A stretch of DNA of 64,000 bases from Pseudoxanthomonas sp. (GCF_027498035.1 NZ_CP114978.1:930001-994000); one strand, 5' to 3'. Shown: positions 9,137 to 20,463, counted from the stretch's first letter. The notes: generated from the sequence alone by a model not told the origin. Numbers and translations: made by a program.

Positions 9137-10375
9137 ATGACGACTTCCAAGAAAAAGCCCGCTACCACCACATCCGCCCTGCCGCCGATCGAGGTCGATG
9201 CCGCCAAGCTGGCACCACTGGGCATGACGCCGCAGCTGTTCCTGCGCCGCTACTGGCAGAAGCGCCCGCTGCTGATCCGCAATGCATTCCCCGATTTCAT
9301 CTCGCCAATCGAACCCGGCGACCTGGCCGGGCTGGCCTGCGAGGAAGCCGCACTGTCGCGCCTGATCACCTACGACCGCACCACTGACGGCTGGTCGGTG
9401 CGCAGCGGCCCGTTCCAGGAAGAGGAATTCCCCGGCATGCCCGACCATGACTGGACCCTGCTGGTCCAGGACGTGGACAAGTGGGACCCGGACATCGCCG
9501 CGCTGCTGGAGGCGTTCGACTTCCTGCCGCGCTGGCGGATCGACGACATCATGGTCAGCTTCGCCGCGACTGGCGGCTCGGTCGGCGCGCACGTGGACCA
9601 GTACGACGTGTTCCTGCTGCAGGCCCACGGCCACCGCCGCTGGCAGATCGACGCCGGCCCAAAGCCGCCGCTGGGCTTCCGCGACGATGTCGAACTGAAG
9701 CTGCTGCGCGAATTCACCCCGACCCACGAATGGGTGCTGGGCCCGGGCGACATGCTGTACCTGCCGCCGGGCGTGCCGCACCACGGCGTGGCCGAAGATC
9801 CATGCCTGACCTTCTCGGTCGGCATGCGCGCGCCCTCGTCGGCCGAACTGATCGCCGACTACCTGGACACGCTGGTCGCCGATGCCGACGAATCCACCCG
9901 CTACCAGGACCGCGACCTGGCGCCGCCGGCCGATCCCAACGAGATCGATGCCACCGCCATGGGTCGGGTGGTCGAAGCGCTGAACACCCTGCGCATGAAC
10001 GACCCGGACCGGCTGGGCGAGTGGTTCGGCCGCTTCATCACCACCTACCGCAGCGACGGTGAAGCAGCGGTCCCCGAAGAAGCCCCGTCGCGGATCGAGC
10101 TGGAAGTCGCGCTGGAACAGGGCGCGGTGCTGCAACGCCACCCGATGACCCGCATGGCCTGGCGCCGCGCGAGCAAGGGCGCGGTGCTGTTCGCCAGTGG
10201 CCAGGCACTGCCGATGAAGATCACCGATGCACGCCTGCTGGCGGCGGTCGGCGAGCTCGATGGCGCGCTGTACCAGACCTTAGGCGAACAGGGCCGCCAG
10301 GCGCTGCTGGCTCTGGTAACGTCCGGCCATTACGTGCTGCCTGGGACTGACGCCGATGAGTACGACGACCACTGA
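9137..10375 (+). CDS. roxA: Cupin/JmjC-type ribosomal protein oxygenase (RoxA/YcfD-like)
   Basis: 412 residues, similar in size to E. coli YcfD (373). YcfD/RoxA proteins are Fe(II)- and 2-oxoglutarate-dependent oxygenases that hydroxylate an arginine of ribosomal protein L16. The iron-binding HxD triad is visible as His152 and Asp154 in GAHVDQYDVF, with the distal His near 215 in LPPGVPHHGVAED. The N-terminal FLRRYWQKRPLLIRNAFPDF and the C-terminal winged-helix-like part fit the family. The stop codon overlaps the next gene by 20 bases, so the two are translationally coupled. L16 as substrate is by family, not shown here. Confidence 0.88.
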   Translation: MTTSKKKPATTTSALPPIEVDAAKLAPLGMTPQLFLRRYWQKRPLLIRNAFPDFISPIEPGDLAGLACEEAALSRLITYDRTTDGWSVRSGPFQEEEFPGMPDHDWTLLVQDVDKWDPDIAALLEAFDFLPRWRIDDIMVSFAATGGSVGAHVDQYDVFLLQAHGHRRWQIDAGPKPPLGFRDDVELKLLREFTPTHEWVLGPGDMLYLPPGVPHHGVAEDPCLTFSVGMRAPSSAELIADYLDTLVADADESTRYQDRDLAPPADPNEIDATAMGRVVEALNTLRMNDPDRLGEWFGRFITTYRSDGEAAVPEEAPSRIELEVALEQGAVLQRHPMTRMAWRRASKGAVLFASGQALPMKITDARLLAAVGELDGALYQTLGEQGRQALLALVTSGHYVLPGTDADEYDDH

Positions 10376-10799
10376 TTTCACCCTGCGCCCCGCTTCGTTC
10401 ACCAACGACCGCGAGGCCCTGCGGGCCGTCCGCGAAACGGTCTTCGTCGCCGAGCAGCACGCCCCGCCGGATACCGAATGGGATTCGATGGACCCGGTCG
10501 GCGACCATATGCTGGCCATCAACGCCACCGGCGCACCGATCGGCACCGCCCGGCTGACCCCGGACGGTCGCTTCAGCCGGCTGGCCGTACTCAAGTCCTG
10601 GCGTGGCAAGGGTGTCGGCGAAGCCCTGCTGCTGGCCATGATCGACAAGGCCCGTGCCCAGGGCTGGACCCAGCTGACCCTGTACGCCCAGGTCGCGACC
10701 GAGGGCTTCTACAAGCGTCACGGCTTCGTGGTCGAAGGCGCACCGTTCGACGACGTCGGCATCCTGCACCAGTCCATGCGCTTGAAGCTGCGCGACTGA
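10356..10799 (+). CDS. GNAT-family N-acetyltransferase
   Basis: 147 residues. The acetyl-CoA binding motif is seen in RLAVLKSWRGKGVGEALLLAMIDKAR (about 74-99; the Q/R-x-x-G-x-G/A pattern is RGKGVG), followed by the motif-B strand LYAQVATEGFYKRHGFVVEGAPF typical of the ElaA/YjcF-like group. It starts 20 bases inside the end of roxA and is followed, after one base, by the GTG of the next gene, so all three form one operon. Such a gene next to RoxA could act on a ribosomal or translation-related target, but this is inference. Confidence 0.85.
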   Translation: MSTTTTDFTLRPASFTNDREALRAVRETVFVAEQHAPPDTEWDSMDPVGDHMLAINATGAPIGTARLTPDGRFSRLAVLKSWRGKGVGEALLLAMIDKARAQGWTQLTLYAQVATEGFYKRHGFVVEGAPFDDVGILHQSMRLKLRD

Positions 10800-10800
10800 C

Positions 10801-11271
10801 GTGGAAATCGAGCACCAGGCGCAGGCCATCGACACGGTGGCCGCCCTGGCCGACGCGACGCGCAGCTTGCTTTGTATCTATACGCGCGAACTCGATCCCG
10901 GCCTGCTCGACGCCCCAGCGGTCCTGGACGCATTGCGCGCCCTGGCCGTGCGCCATCGTGGTGCGCAGGTCCACATCCTGATGCAGGACCCGGATGCGCC
11001 CCAGCGCGCCGGCTCGCCCTTGATCACCCTGGCCCAGCGCCTGCCCAGCAGTTTCGTCCTGCGCGTGGTCGACGAGCCGGTGGACCGCGGTTATGCCGGC
11101 GCGTTCGTCGCCAGCGATGGTGGTGGCTATTACTTCCGCGCTCTTGGGCACCGTTTCGAAGGCGAGGCCGAACTGGATGCCCCGGGCCGCAGCCGTCAGT
11201 TGCGCGATGAATTCGCACGCTTCTGGGAGCGGGCCCGGGCCTGCACCGAACTGCGCGCGCTGGGTCTCTAA
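10801..11271 (+). CDS. Conserved hypothetical protein (DUF7931-like), downstream of GNAT
   Basis: 156 residues starting with GTG one base after the GNAT stop. No known catalytic motif was recognised. The sequence has an HRGAQVHILMQDPDAPQRAGSPL stretch and SSFVLRVVDE and GYAGAFVASDGGGYYFRALGHRFEGEAELDAPGRSRQLRDEFARFWERA. The last part resembles the C-terminal half of phospholipase-D-like modules that in some pseudomonads are fused to an N-terminal acetyltransferase. If so, this operon holds the two halves as separate genes. The assignment is by memory of domain order only. Confidence 0.6.
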   Translation: MEIEHQAQAIDTVAALADATRSLLCIYTRELDPGLLDAPAVLDALRALAVRHRGAQVHILMQDPDAPQRAGSPLITLAQRLPSSFVLRVVDEPVDRGYAGAFVASDGGGYYFRALGHRFEGEAELDAPGRSRQLRDEFARFWERARACTELRALGL

Positions 11272-11282
11272 CCAGCGCAACT

Positions 11283-11311
11283 GGCAATGTCCCGCATAGT
11301 GGGTCATTGCC
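11283..11311. terminator. Stem-loop downstream of the roxA operon
   Basis: GGCAATGTCCC and GGGTCATTGCC form an 11-position stem with one T-T mismatch and loop GCATAGT, ten bases after the upstream operon. No T tract follows, so it may be a weak terminator or a structural element of unknown use. Confidence 0.35.
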
Positions 11312-11365
11312 CCAAACCATCCTGACGATCCCGTCCATGGACCCGCCCGGATTCAGGCCGAAGCC

Positions 11366-11371
11366 TATAAT
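11366..11371 (+). promoter_or_regulatory. -10 box upstream of sucA
   Basis: Exact consensus TATAAT about 100 bases upstream of the sucA GTG. A start near 11378 would give a leader of about 90 nucleotides. A good -35 hexamer is not obvious at 17 bp, so an activator is likely. Confidence 0.55.
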
Positions 11372-11469
11372 TTGCTGGTTTCGCGGCGCCAGTACGCCTT
11401 GACCGGCGAGTTTCCAGGCTGTCCCCGCCAGTGCTTCCCAACCCACAAAAGACGCCGTAGGCAATCACC

Positions 11470-14298
<2,829 letters not shown>

Positions 14299-14342
14299 AC
14301 ACACCCGATACCTACCCCAAGAGAAATCTAGGACGCTCCCGC

Positions 14343-15554
14343 ATGGCCACCGAAGTCAAAGTTCCGGTACTTCCCGAATCCGTTTCCGACGCCACCATCG
14401 CCAGCTGGCACAAGAAGGTCGGCGATGCCGTCAAGCGTGACGAGAACCTGTTGGACCTGGAGACCGACAAGGTCGTCCTGGAAGTGCCCTCGCCCGTCGA
14501 TGGCGTGCTGAAGGAAATCAAGTTCGCCGAAGGCGACACCGTCACCTCCTCGCAGCTGCTGGCCATCATCGAAGAAGGCGCCGTTGCCGAAGCCGCACCG
14601 GCCAAGGCTGAAGCCGCCGCCCCGGCCGCCAAGGCCGAGGCACCGAAGGCTGCCGAAGCACCCAAGGCCGCCAAGGTCGAGGCCCCGAAGGCCGCCGGCG
14701 ACACCGCCAGCCTGCCGCCGGGCGCACGCTTCAGCGCGATCACCGAAGGCGTGGATCCGGCCCAGGTCGACGGCACCGGCCGCCGCGGCGCGGTGACCAA
14801 GGAAGACATCGTCAACTTCGCCAAGAACGGCGGCGTGGGCAAGGCCGCAGGCGCACGTCCGGAAGAGCGCGTGCCGATGACCCGCGTGCGCAAGACGATT
14901 GCCCGACGCCTGATGGAGTCGAAGAACTCCACCGCGATGCTGACCACCTTCAACGAGGTCAACCTGGCCAAGGTCTCGGCCGCGCGCAAGGAGCTGCAGG
15001 ACGAGTTCCAGAAGGCCCACGGCATCAAGCTCGGCTTCATGAGCTTCTTCGTCAAGGCGGCCGCCAACGCGCTGCAGCGCTTCCCGCTGGTCAACGCCTC
15101 GATCGACGGCGACGACATCATCTATCACGGCTACAGCGACATCTCGATCGCCGTGTCGACCGACAAGGGCCTGGTCACGCCGGTCCTGCGCAATGTCGAG
15201 CGCCAGTCCTTCGCCGATGTCGAACAGGGCATCGCCGACTACGCCGCCAAGGCGCGCGCCGGGAAGCTGGGCCTGGACGACCTGCAGGGCGGCACCTTCA
15301 CCATCACCAACGGCGGCACCTTCGGCTCGCTGCTGTCCACGCCGATCATCAACCCGCCGCAGAGCGCCATCCTGGGCATGCACGCCATCAAGGAGCGTCC
15401 GATCGCCGAGAACGGCCAGGTCGTGATCGCGCCGATGATGTACCTGGCGCTGTCCTACGACCACCGCATCATCGACGGCAAGGATTCGGTGCAGTTCCTG
15501 GTGGACATCAAGAACCAGCTGGAAAACCCGGGCCGGATGCTGTTCGGCCTGTAA
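14343..15554 (+). CDS. sucB: Dihydrolipoyllysine-residue succinyltransferase (E2)
   Basis: 403 residues from the ATG at 14343 (MATEVKVPVLPESVSDATI); the frame is open further upstream but overlaps sucA. It transfers succinyl groups from E1 to CoA. One lipoyl domain is at 1-75, with the lipoylated Lys43 in ETDKVVLEV. A linker rich in Ala, Glu, Lys and Pro follows (about 80-120), with the repeat EAPKAAEAPKAAKVEAPKAA. The E3-binding domain is near 122-158, and the catalytic domain ends with YDHRIIDGKD near 373, where the His and Asp lie. The gap to sucA is 44 bases, so the two are cotranscribed. Confidence 0.97.
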   Translation: MATEVKVPVLPESVSDATIASWHKKVGDAVKRDENLLDLETDKVVLEVPSPVDGVLKEIKFAEGDTVTSSQLLAIIEEGAVAEAAPAKAEAAAPAAKAEAPKAAEAPKAAKVEAPKAAGDTASLPPGARFSAITEGVDPAQVDGTGRRGAVTKEDIVNFAKNGGVGKAAGARPEERVPMTRVRKTIARRLMESKNSTAMLTTFNEVNLAKVSAARKELQDEFQKAHGIKLGFMSFFVKAAANALQRFPLVNASIDGDDIIYHGYSDISIAVSTDKGLVTPVLRNVERQSFADVEQGIADYAAKARAGKLGLDDLQGGTFTITNGGTFGSLLSTPIINPPQSAILGMHAIKERPIAENGQVVIAPMMYLALSYDHRIIDGKDSVQFLVDIKNQLENPGRMLFGL

Positions 15555-15568
15555 GCAAGTCCTGCACA

Positions 15569-15593
15569 CCCCGCGCCGTTGACCGGCGCGGGG
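15569..15593. terminator. GC-rich stem-loop between sucB and lpdA
   Basis: CCCCGCGCCG and CGGCGCGGGG form a perfect ten-base stem with loop TTGAC, 15 bases after the sucB stop. Only a short TTGCTT follows. It could reduce transcription into lpdA, or stabilise the sucAB mRNA end. Confidence 0.5.
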
Positions 15594-15717
15594 TTGCTTC
15601 CAGGGTCCGCAGCTGCCATCTGGATAGCTGGCATTGAGCCAACGGACGCCTCTCCTCTTTCCGCCCGCATGGGCACCTTCTCCGTAGACGGGGAAGCGCA
15701 AGGCAAAGGATTCGAAC

Positions 15718-17154
15718 ATGGCAGAGAACTACGACGTCGTCGTCATCGGTGCCGGCCCTGCCGGTTATCACGCGGCCATCCGTGCCGCACAGCTGGGCCT
15801 GAAGACCGCGTGCATCGACGCGGCGCTGGGCAAGGACGGCAAGCCGGCCCTGGGCGGCACCTGCCTGCGCGTGGGCTGCATCCCGTCCAAGGCGCTGCTG
15901 GACTCGTCGCACCAGTACCACAACATGCTGCATCAGTTCGCCGACCACGGCATCAGCTTCAAGGACGCGGCCATCGACGTGCCGGCCATGATCTCCCGCA
16001 AGGACAAGATCGTGAAGCAGTTCACCGGCGGCATCGGCATGCTGTTCAAGGCCAACAAGATCACCCCGTACTACGGCTTCGGCGAACTGCAGCCGGGCAA
16101 CGTGGTGAAGGTCAAGCAGCACGATGGCGAAACCATCGAGCTCAAGGGCACCAACGTCATCATCGCCGCCGGCTCGGATTCGATCGAGCTGCCGTTCGCC
16201 AAGTTCGATGGTGAAGCCATCGTCGACAACGTCGGCGCGCTGGACTTCACCACCACGCCCAAGCGCCTGGCCGTGATCGGCGCCGGCGTGATCGGGCTGG
16301 AGCTGGGCAGCGTGTGGAAGCGCCTGGGCGCCGAGGTCACCGTCCTCGAAGCGCTGCCGGACTTCCTGCCGGCCGCCGATGCCGAAGTGGCCAAGCTGGC
16401 CGCCAAGGAATTCAAGAAGGAAGGCATCGACATCCGCCTGGGCGCCAAGGTCTCCAAGGCCGAGGTCACTGGCAAGGCCGGTGCCAAGCAAGTGGCACTG
16501 ACCTACACCGATGCTTCCGGCGAACAGTCGCTGGTGGTGGACAAGCTGCTGGTGGCCGTCGGCCGTCGCGCCGCGACCAAGGGCCTGCTGGCCGAAGGCA
16601 CCGGCGTCAAGGTCAACGAACGCGGCCAGATCGAGGTGGACGCGCATTGCCACACCGGTGTGGACGGCGTGTGGGCGGTCGGTGACTGCGTGCGCGGCCC
16701 GATGCTGGCGCACAAGGGCTTCGAGGAAGGCATCGCCGTGGCCGAGTTGATCGCCGGCCTGCCGGGCCACGTCAACTTCGACACCATCCCGTACGTGATC
16801 TACACCGCGCCGGAAATCGCCTGGGTCGGCAAGACCGAACAGCAGCTCAAGGCCGAAGGTGTCCCGTACAAGACCGGCAGCTTCCCGTTCGCCGCCGTAG
16901 GCCGTGCCGTGGCCATGGGCGAGCCGACCGGCTTCGTCAAGGTCATCGCCCATGCCGAGACCGACCGCGTGCTGGGCCTGCACCTGATCGGTCCCAGCGT
17001 GTCCGAGCTGGTCCACGAAGGCGTGTTGACCATGGAGTTCAGCGGTTCGGCCGACGACCTGGCACGCATCTGCCACGCGCACCCGACCCTGTCCGAAGCG
17101 ATCCACGACGCCGCCATGGCCGTCAGCAAGCGCGCCATCCACAAGGCAAACTAA
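15718..17154 (+). CDS. lpdA: Dihydrolipoyl dehydrogenase (E3)
   Basis: 478 residues. E3 reoxidises the dihydrolipoyl arm of the 2-oxoglutarate (and perhaps pyruvate) dehydrogenase complex, passing electrons through FAD to NAD. The FAD-binding GAGPAG is at 11-16, the redox cysteines Cys49 and Cys54 in GGTCLRVGCIPSKALL, a second Rossmann motif (GAGVIGLELGSV) near 185, and the C-terminal acid/base pair in HAHPTLSEA near 449. The start at 15718 has a purine-rich GGCAAAGGA upstream. It lies 163 bases after sucB, with a stem-loop in between, so it may be expressed at a different level from sucAB. Confidence 0.97.
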   Translation: MAENYDVVVIGAGPAGYHAAIRAAQLGLKTACIDAALGKDGKPALGGTCLRVGCIPSKALLDSSHQYHNMLHQFADHGISFKDAAIDVPAMISRKDKIVKQFTGGIGMLFKANKITPYYGFGELQPGNVVKVKQHDGETIELKGTNVIIAAGSDSIELPFAKFDGEAIVDNVGALDFTTTPKRLAVIGAGVIGLELGSVWKRLGAEVTVLEALPDFLPAADAEVAKLAAKEFKKEGIDIRLGAKVSKAEVTGKAGAKQVALTYTDASGEQSLVVDKLLVAVGRRAATKGLLAEGTGVKVNERGQIEVDAHCHTGVDGVWAVGDCVRGPMLAHKGFEEGIAVAELIAGLPGHVNFDTIPYVIYTAPEIAWVGKTEQQLKAEGVPYKTGSFPFAAVGRAVAMGEPTGFVKVIAHAETDRVLGLHLIGPSVSELVHEGVLTMEFSGSADDLARICHAHPTLSEAIHDAAMAVSKRAIHKAN

Positions 17155-17174
17155 GCGGCCACGGTCGCTGGTCG

Positions 17175-17206
17175 AAGGAGGCTTCGTCTCGCGACGGAGC
17201 CTTCTT
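17175..17206 (+). terminator. Stem-loop after lpdA
   Basis: AAGGAGGCTTCGTC pairs with GACGGAGCCTTCTT around loop TCGC, with two G-T wobbles. T-rich TTTCGTTT overlaps and follows the stem. It is a likely intrinsic terminator of the sucAB-lpdA cluster. Confidence 0.65.
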
Positions 17207-17241
17207 TCGTTTCCGGCACGCCCCCTCACACAGGCCCGCAC

Positions 17242-17418
17242 ATGGCATCGACCACGCAACGCAAGATCGGTGCAGGCGCCCTGTGGTTCGCGGGGCTGGC
17301 GACATTGGCCGCCGCGCTGCTCATCCGTCAGCCACTGCTGCTGCCGGTTGGCGCGATCCTGATCGGGCTTGGGCGCACCGCCATGACCCGCATCCTGCGT
17401 CGCACGCTGCCGCGTTGA
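17242..17418 (+). CDS. Small membrane protein (58 residues)
   Basis: ATG at 17242 to TGA at 17418. The translation is a basic head (MASTTQRKIG), two adjoining hydrophobic stretches (ALWFAGLATLAAALLI and LLLPVGAILIGLG), and a basic tail (RILRRTLPR). This fits a two-helix inner-membrane protein. No good ribosome binding site precedes it, and it lies between the lpdA terminator and the LOG gene, whose start is 40 bases away. Whether it is expressed cannot be told from sequence. Confidence 0.5.
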   Translation: MASTTQRKIGAGALWFAGLATLAAALLIRQPLLLPVGAILIGLGRTAMTRILRRTLPR

Positions 17419-17458
17419 GCATCTTTCTTTCCAAGTTCAAGCAAGAGGAAACACCCAT

Positions 17459-18052
17459 ATGAAATCCGTCTGCGTCTATTGCGGCTCCAATGCCGGCAGC
17501 AAGCCGATCTACGCCCAGCGCGCCGCCGAACTCGGCAAGCGCCTGGCCGCCGATGGCCTGCGCCTGGTCTATGGCGGCGGCAACGTCGGCCTGATGGGCA
17601 CGGTGGCCAATGCCGTGCTGGAAGCCGGCGGCGAAGTCACCGGCGTCATCCCGCAGCAGCTGGCCGATTGGGAAGTGGCGCATCGCGGCCTGACCAAGCT
17701 GGAGATCGTCGGCTCCATGCATGAGCGCAAGGCGCGCATGTTCGAGCTGGCCGATGGCTTCGTCACCCTGCCCGGCGGCTTCGGCACGATGGAAGAGATC
17801 TTCGAGATGCTGACCTGGCGCCAGCTCGGCATCGGCAACAAGCCCTGCGCGTTCCTGGACATGGACGGCTTCTATGCGCCGCTGATCGGCATGATCGATC
17901 GCATGGTCGACGAGCGTTTCCTGCACCCGGCCCAGCGCGAGGACCTGTGGTACGGCGAGGACATCGACCAGATGCTGGGCTGGATGCGCGACTACACCCC
18001 GGCGCAGGCGTCCAAATGGATCGACGAAAAGCGGCGCCAGACGCTGGTCTGA
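17459..18052 (+). CDS. LOG-family nucleotide 5'-monophosphate nucleosidase (YvdD-like)
   Basis: 197 residues. The LOG (Lonely Guy) family hydrolyses the N-glycosidic bond of nucleoside 5'-monophosphates, releasing the base and ribose 5-phosphate. In plants and some bacteria the substrate is cytokinin riboside monophosphate. The signature PGGFGTMEEIFEMLTWRQLG is near 105-124, with a Rossmann-like start VCVYCGSNAGSKPIY and VYGGGNVGLMG. The start at 17459 has AGAGGAA upstream. Many bacterial members are misnamed lysine decarboxylase. Plant-hormone activity is possible in this bacterial group but not shown by sequence. Confidence 0.92.
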   Translation: MKSVCVYCGSNAGSKPIYAQRAAELGKRLAADGLRLVYGGGNVGLMGTVANAVLEAGGEVTGVIPQQLADWEVAHRGLTKLEIVGSMHERKARMFELADGFVTLPGGFGTMEEIFEMLTWRQLGIGNKPCAFLDMDGFYAPLIGMIDRMVDERFLHPAQREDLWYGEDIDQMLGWMRDYTPAQASKWIDEKRRQTLV

Positions 18053-18464
18053 TCGCCGCGCCCGGCTGGCCCGGCGATCACCGGCCGCGACCAGCCCGGT
18101 GGAACCTGGTCGGCGGATTCGACCAGGGAATGAGCATGGACGGTACCAGCCAGCCGTTTGCCTTCCCGCCAGCAGCGCTTCGCGGCACTGCTGCCTGGCG
18201 CTGCATTAAGCGCGGGCTGCCCAGCCTGCGCGCCCCTTTCCTGCAGGCGACCGCTGATGGCCAGGCCAGCCTGGCGATGCCGGTCCAAGACGTCTCCACC
18301 CAGCCATAAGTGTGACGCCCCTCATCCTTCCGTCGCCAGGCCCCAGGCCACGGCGCAGCACCGGCGGACGAACGGAACATCGGCTGCGCCGGCCGGTCAT
18401 CGGCGTATTACGCTGCGCATGAACTGCCTCTACAATCGGCGCGGGGACAATCAGGGGGTACTGC
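18053..18464. other. 412 bp without a recognised gene
   Basis: Between the LOG gene and pilH. A short open frame (18134-18310) lacks a ribosome binding site and reads as low-information sequence, so it was not called. Two -10-like TACAAT/ACAAT motifs lie at the right end, upstream of pilH. No repeat, tRNA or known RNA was seen. Confidence 0.6.
18431..18436 (+). promoter_or_regulatory. Candidate -10 box for pilH
   Basis: TACAAT 28 bases upstream of the pilH ATG, with a purine-rich AGGGGG ribosome binding site between them. A -35 hexamer is not clear. Confidence 0.4.
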
Positions 18465-18854
18465 ATGGCACGGATTTTGATCGTCGACGATTCACCGTCG
18501 CAGCTGCTGGGCATCCAGCGCATCGTGGAAAAGCTGGGGCATGAGTGGATCACCGCCGAGGACGGCGCGCAGGGCGTCGAAGTGGCCAAGCGTGAGTTGC
18601 CGGACATGGTGCTGATGGACGTGGTGATGCCGAACCTCAACGGATTCCAGGCCACCCGCCAGCTCAGCCGCGAAGCGACGACCAAGCACATCCCGGTGAT
18701 CCTGGTGACCACCAAGGACCAGGACACCGATCGCATGTGGGGCATGCGCCAGGGCGCCAAGGCCTACCTGACCAAGCCGTTCTCCGAGGACGAACTGTCC
18801 GAGGTAATCGAGCGCATCCTCAGCGCTGGCGAGGCACCACCATCGGTCGCCTGA
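18465..18854 (+). CDS. pilH: Single-domain response regulator, PilH-like
   Basis: 129 residues with a receiver domain only. Phosphoacceptor Asp52 is in VLMDVVMPN, with the acidic pair Asp8-Asp9 (LIVDDSPS), Thr in VTTKDQ, and Lys in YLTKPF. The close match to Pseudomonas PilH (MARILIVDDSP, NGFQATRQL, VTTKDQ, WGxRQGA) supports the name. PilH acts in the Pil-Chp chemosensory system that controls twitching motility. Here it stands alone, without pilG, pilI or pilJ beside it. The stem-loop just downstream ends its transcript. Confidence 0.85.
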   Translation: MARILIVDDSPSQLLGIQRIVEKLGHEWITAEDGAQGVEVAKRELPDMVLMDVVMPNLNGFQATRQLSREATTKHIPVILVTTKDQDTDRMWGMRQGAKAYLTKPFSEDELSEVIERILSAGEAPPSVA

Positions 18855-18884
18855 TCATCAGGCCGGCATCAACACTTCAACGTA

Positions 18885-18910
18885 GAACGGGCGCCGCAAG
18901 GCGCCCGTTC
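18885..18910. terminator. Bidirectional stem-loop between pilH and cbpA
   Basis: GAACGGGCGCC and GGCGCCCGTTC form a perfect 11-base stem with a GCAA tetraloop. It lies between two genes that end facing each other, a typical place for a terminator serving both strands. T tracts are short. Confidence 0.65.
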
Positions 18911-18939
18911 CGTGTTCCAGCCCACCCAAGACCACGATC

Positions 18940-19827
18940 TCAACCCTCAGCGAACGCCTTGGCCAGCTTCTCGTAGGCCTTGCGCTGGGCATCGGTCTCC
19001 GCACGTGGCGCGGTGATCTCCAGCTCGACGATCTGGTCGCCCACCGGCGTCCCCGGCAGGCCACGTTCGCGCAGGCGCAGCTTGCGCCCGGCCTCGGACC
19101 CGGCGGGGATCTTCAGGTCCACCGACCCACCCAGGGTCGGCACGCTGACCGTGGCGCCCAGTGCGGCTTCCCACGGAGTCAGCTGCAAGACATGGATCAC
19201 GTTGCGGCCGTCCACCTCGAACTGCGGATCGGCAGCGTACTCGATTTCCAGCAGCAGGTTGCCGCCGCCGTTGCCCTGCCCGGTCAGGCGGATCGCCTGG
19301 CCCGGCTTGATGCCCTTGGGCACGCGCACGTCCAGCTGCTTGCCATTGACGGTCACGCGCAGGCTGCTGCCTTCGTACACCGCCTTTAGCGGCACCGACA
19401 GCTTGGCCCGGGTGTCGCCGCGCGGCGCCTGGCCACCGGCGAACCCGGCTCCGCCGCCACCGCGTGCACGCTGGCCGAACAGGTTCTCGAAGAAATCACT
19501 GAAGCCGGCACCGCCACCGCCCGCTCCGCCGAAGACCTCGTCGAAGTCATAGCCCTGCCCCGGTCCGCGCCCGCCGAAATCCTGCGGCTGGTATTCCTGG
19601 CCCGGACGATAGCCGCGCGCCTTGAGCTGGTCGTAGGCCGCGCGTTTTTCCGGATCGCGCAGCGCCTCGTAGGCCTCGTTGACGGCCTTGAACTTGTCCT
19701 CGGCGTCGGCCTCCTTGCTGACATCCGGGTGGTACTTGCGCGCCAACCGGCGGTAGGCGGTCTTGATCTCCGCCTCGCCTGCCGTGGGTTCGACGCCAAG
19801 CGTCTGGTAGTAATCCTTGAATTCCAT
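18940..19827 (-). CDS. cbpA: DnaJ-type co-chaperone CbpA
   Basis: 295 residues. J domain at 5-70 with the HPD motif (His33-Pro34-Asp35), a glycine-rich stretch (GGAGGGGAGFSDFF, about 95-125), then the two DnaJ C-terminal substrate-binding domains. There is no zinc-finger (CxxCxGxG) region, which separates CbpA (type II) from DnaJ. CbpA works with DnaK as a co-chaperone. The start ATG at 19827 is followed by EFKDYYQTLGVEPTA, typical of CbpA. The gene is followed by the convergent pilH and preceded by the hsp20 gene on the same strand. Confidence 0.93.
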   Translation of the reverse strand: MEFKDYYQTLGVEPTAGEAEIKTAYRRLARKYHPDVSKEADAEDKFKAVNEAYEALRDPEKRAAYDQLKARGYRPGQEYQPQDFGGRGPGQGYDFDEVFGGAGGGGAGFSDFFENLFGQRARGGGGAGFAGGQAPRGDTRAKLSVPLKAVYEGSSLRVTVNGKQLDVRVPKGIKPGQAIRLTGQGNGGGNLLLEIEYAADPQFEVDGRNVIHVLQLTPWEAALGATVSVPTLGGSVDLKIPAGSEAGRKLRLRERGLPGTPVGDQIVELEITAPRAETDAQRKAYEKLAKAFAEG

Positions 19828-19946
19828 CGCATCTCCGCAAGAAAGCCCGCAGCCTCACGGCCACGGGCTTGATCCTGGGCCTGATGCGGTCAACCGTGCA
19901 TCACGCCCGTCATGCCGACCCGTGCATCCGGGCCAAGGCGTACAGG

Positions 19947-20390
19947 TTACTGGATCGACTCGCGTCCGACCTGGATCCGGCGCGGCGATGCTTCGGCCCG
20001 CTTGGGAATCACCACCTCCAGCACGCCGTTGCGACCGCTGGCCACGATGCCATCGGCATCGGCGGTGTCCGGCAACATGAAGCTGCGGGCGAACGCGCCA
20101 TGGCGTCGTTCCTGGCGCGAAAAACGCTGGTCTTCGGCCACCTCCGGTGCGGCGCGCTCACCGCGGATGCTCAGCACGTCCCTGTCCATCTGCACTTCGA
20201 TGGCCTCCAGGTCCACGCCCGGCACGTCGACGAAAATCACGAAGCGGCTGGCTTCTTCCTTCACGTCCACGCGCGGCGACCAGCTGGCCTGTTCAGCGGC
20301 CTGGTTGGCCTGCACGAAACGCTCGATGACGCGGCCCAGATCGGCCTGGGCCGGGCGACCCGCCCAACCGTGATAGCGCACAAAACTCAT
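19947..20390 (-). CDS. Small heat-shock protein, Hsp20 family
   Basis: 147 residues from the ATG at 20390 (MSFVRYHGWAGR); an open frame upstream is in GC-rich sequence without family similarity. The alpha-crystallin domain covers about 48-140, with the typical FVDVPGVDLEAIEVQMDRDVLSIRGER, then an NGVLEVVIPKRA motif (the conserved GVL). The gene has a GGAG ribosome binding site before the start. It lies just upstream of cbpA on the same strand, giving a small chaperone pair. A sigma-32 like promoter sits about 80 bases upstream, consistent with heat induction. Confidence 0.9.
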   Translation of the reverse strand: MSFVRYHGWAGRPAQADLGRVIERFVQANQAAEQASWSPRVDVKEEASRFVIFVDVPGVDLEAIEVQMDRDVLSIRGERAAPEVAEDQRFSRQERRHGAFARSFMLPDTADADGIVASGRNGVLEVVIPKRAEASPRRIQVGRESIQ

Positions 20391-20463
20391 TGCAGTTCTC
20401 CTGTTTGGTTGCCTGCGCGGATCAGGTCCGCGCGGCAGGGGGCCATGGCCGCCATGAGCATCA

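Noticed and set aside
18134..18310. Short frame after the LOG gene
   Set aside because: No ribosome binding site, and odd composition; not enough support for a gene.
20391..20460. Possible ROSE-type RNA thermometer before hsp20
   Set aside because: A GC-rich stem (GCGCGGA/TCCGCGC) exists in the leader, but it does not pair with the ribosome binding site in the usual way.
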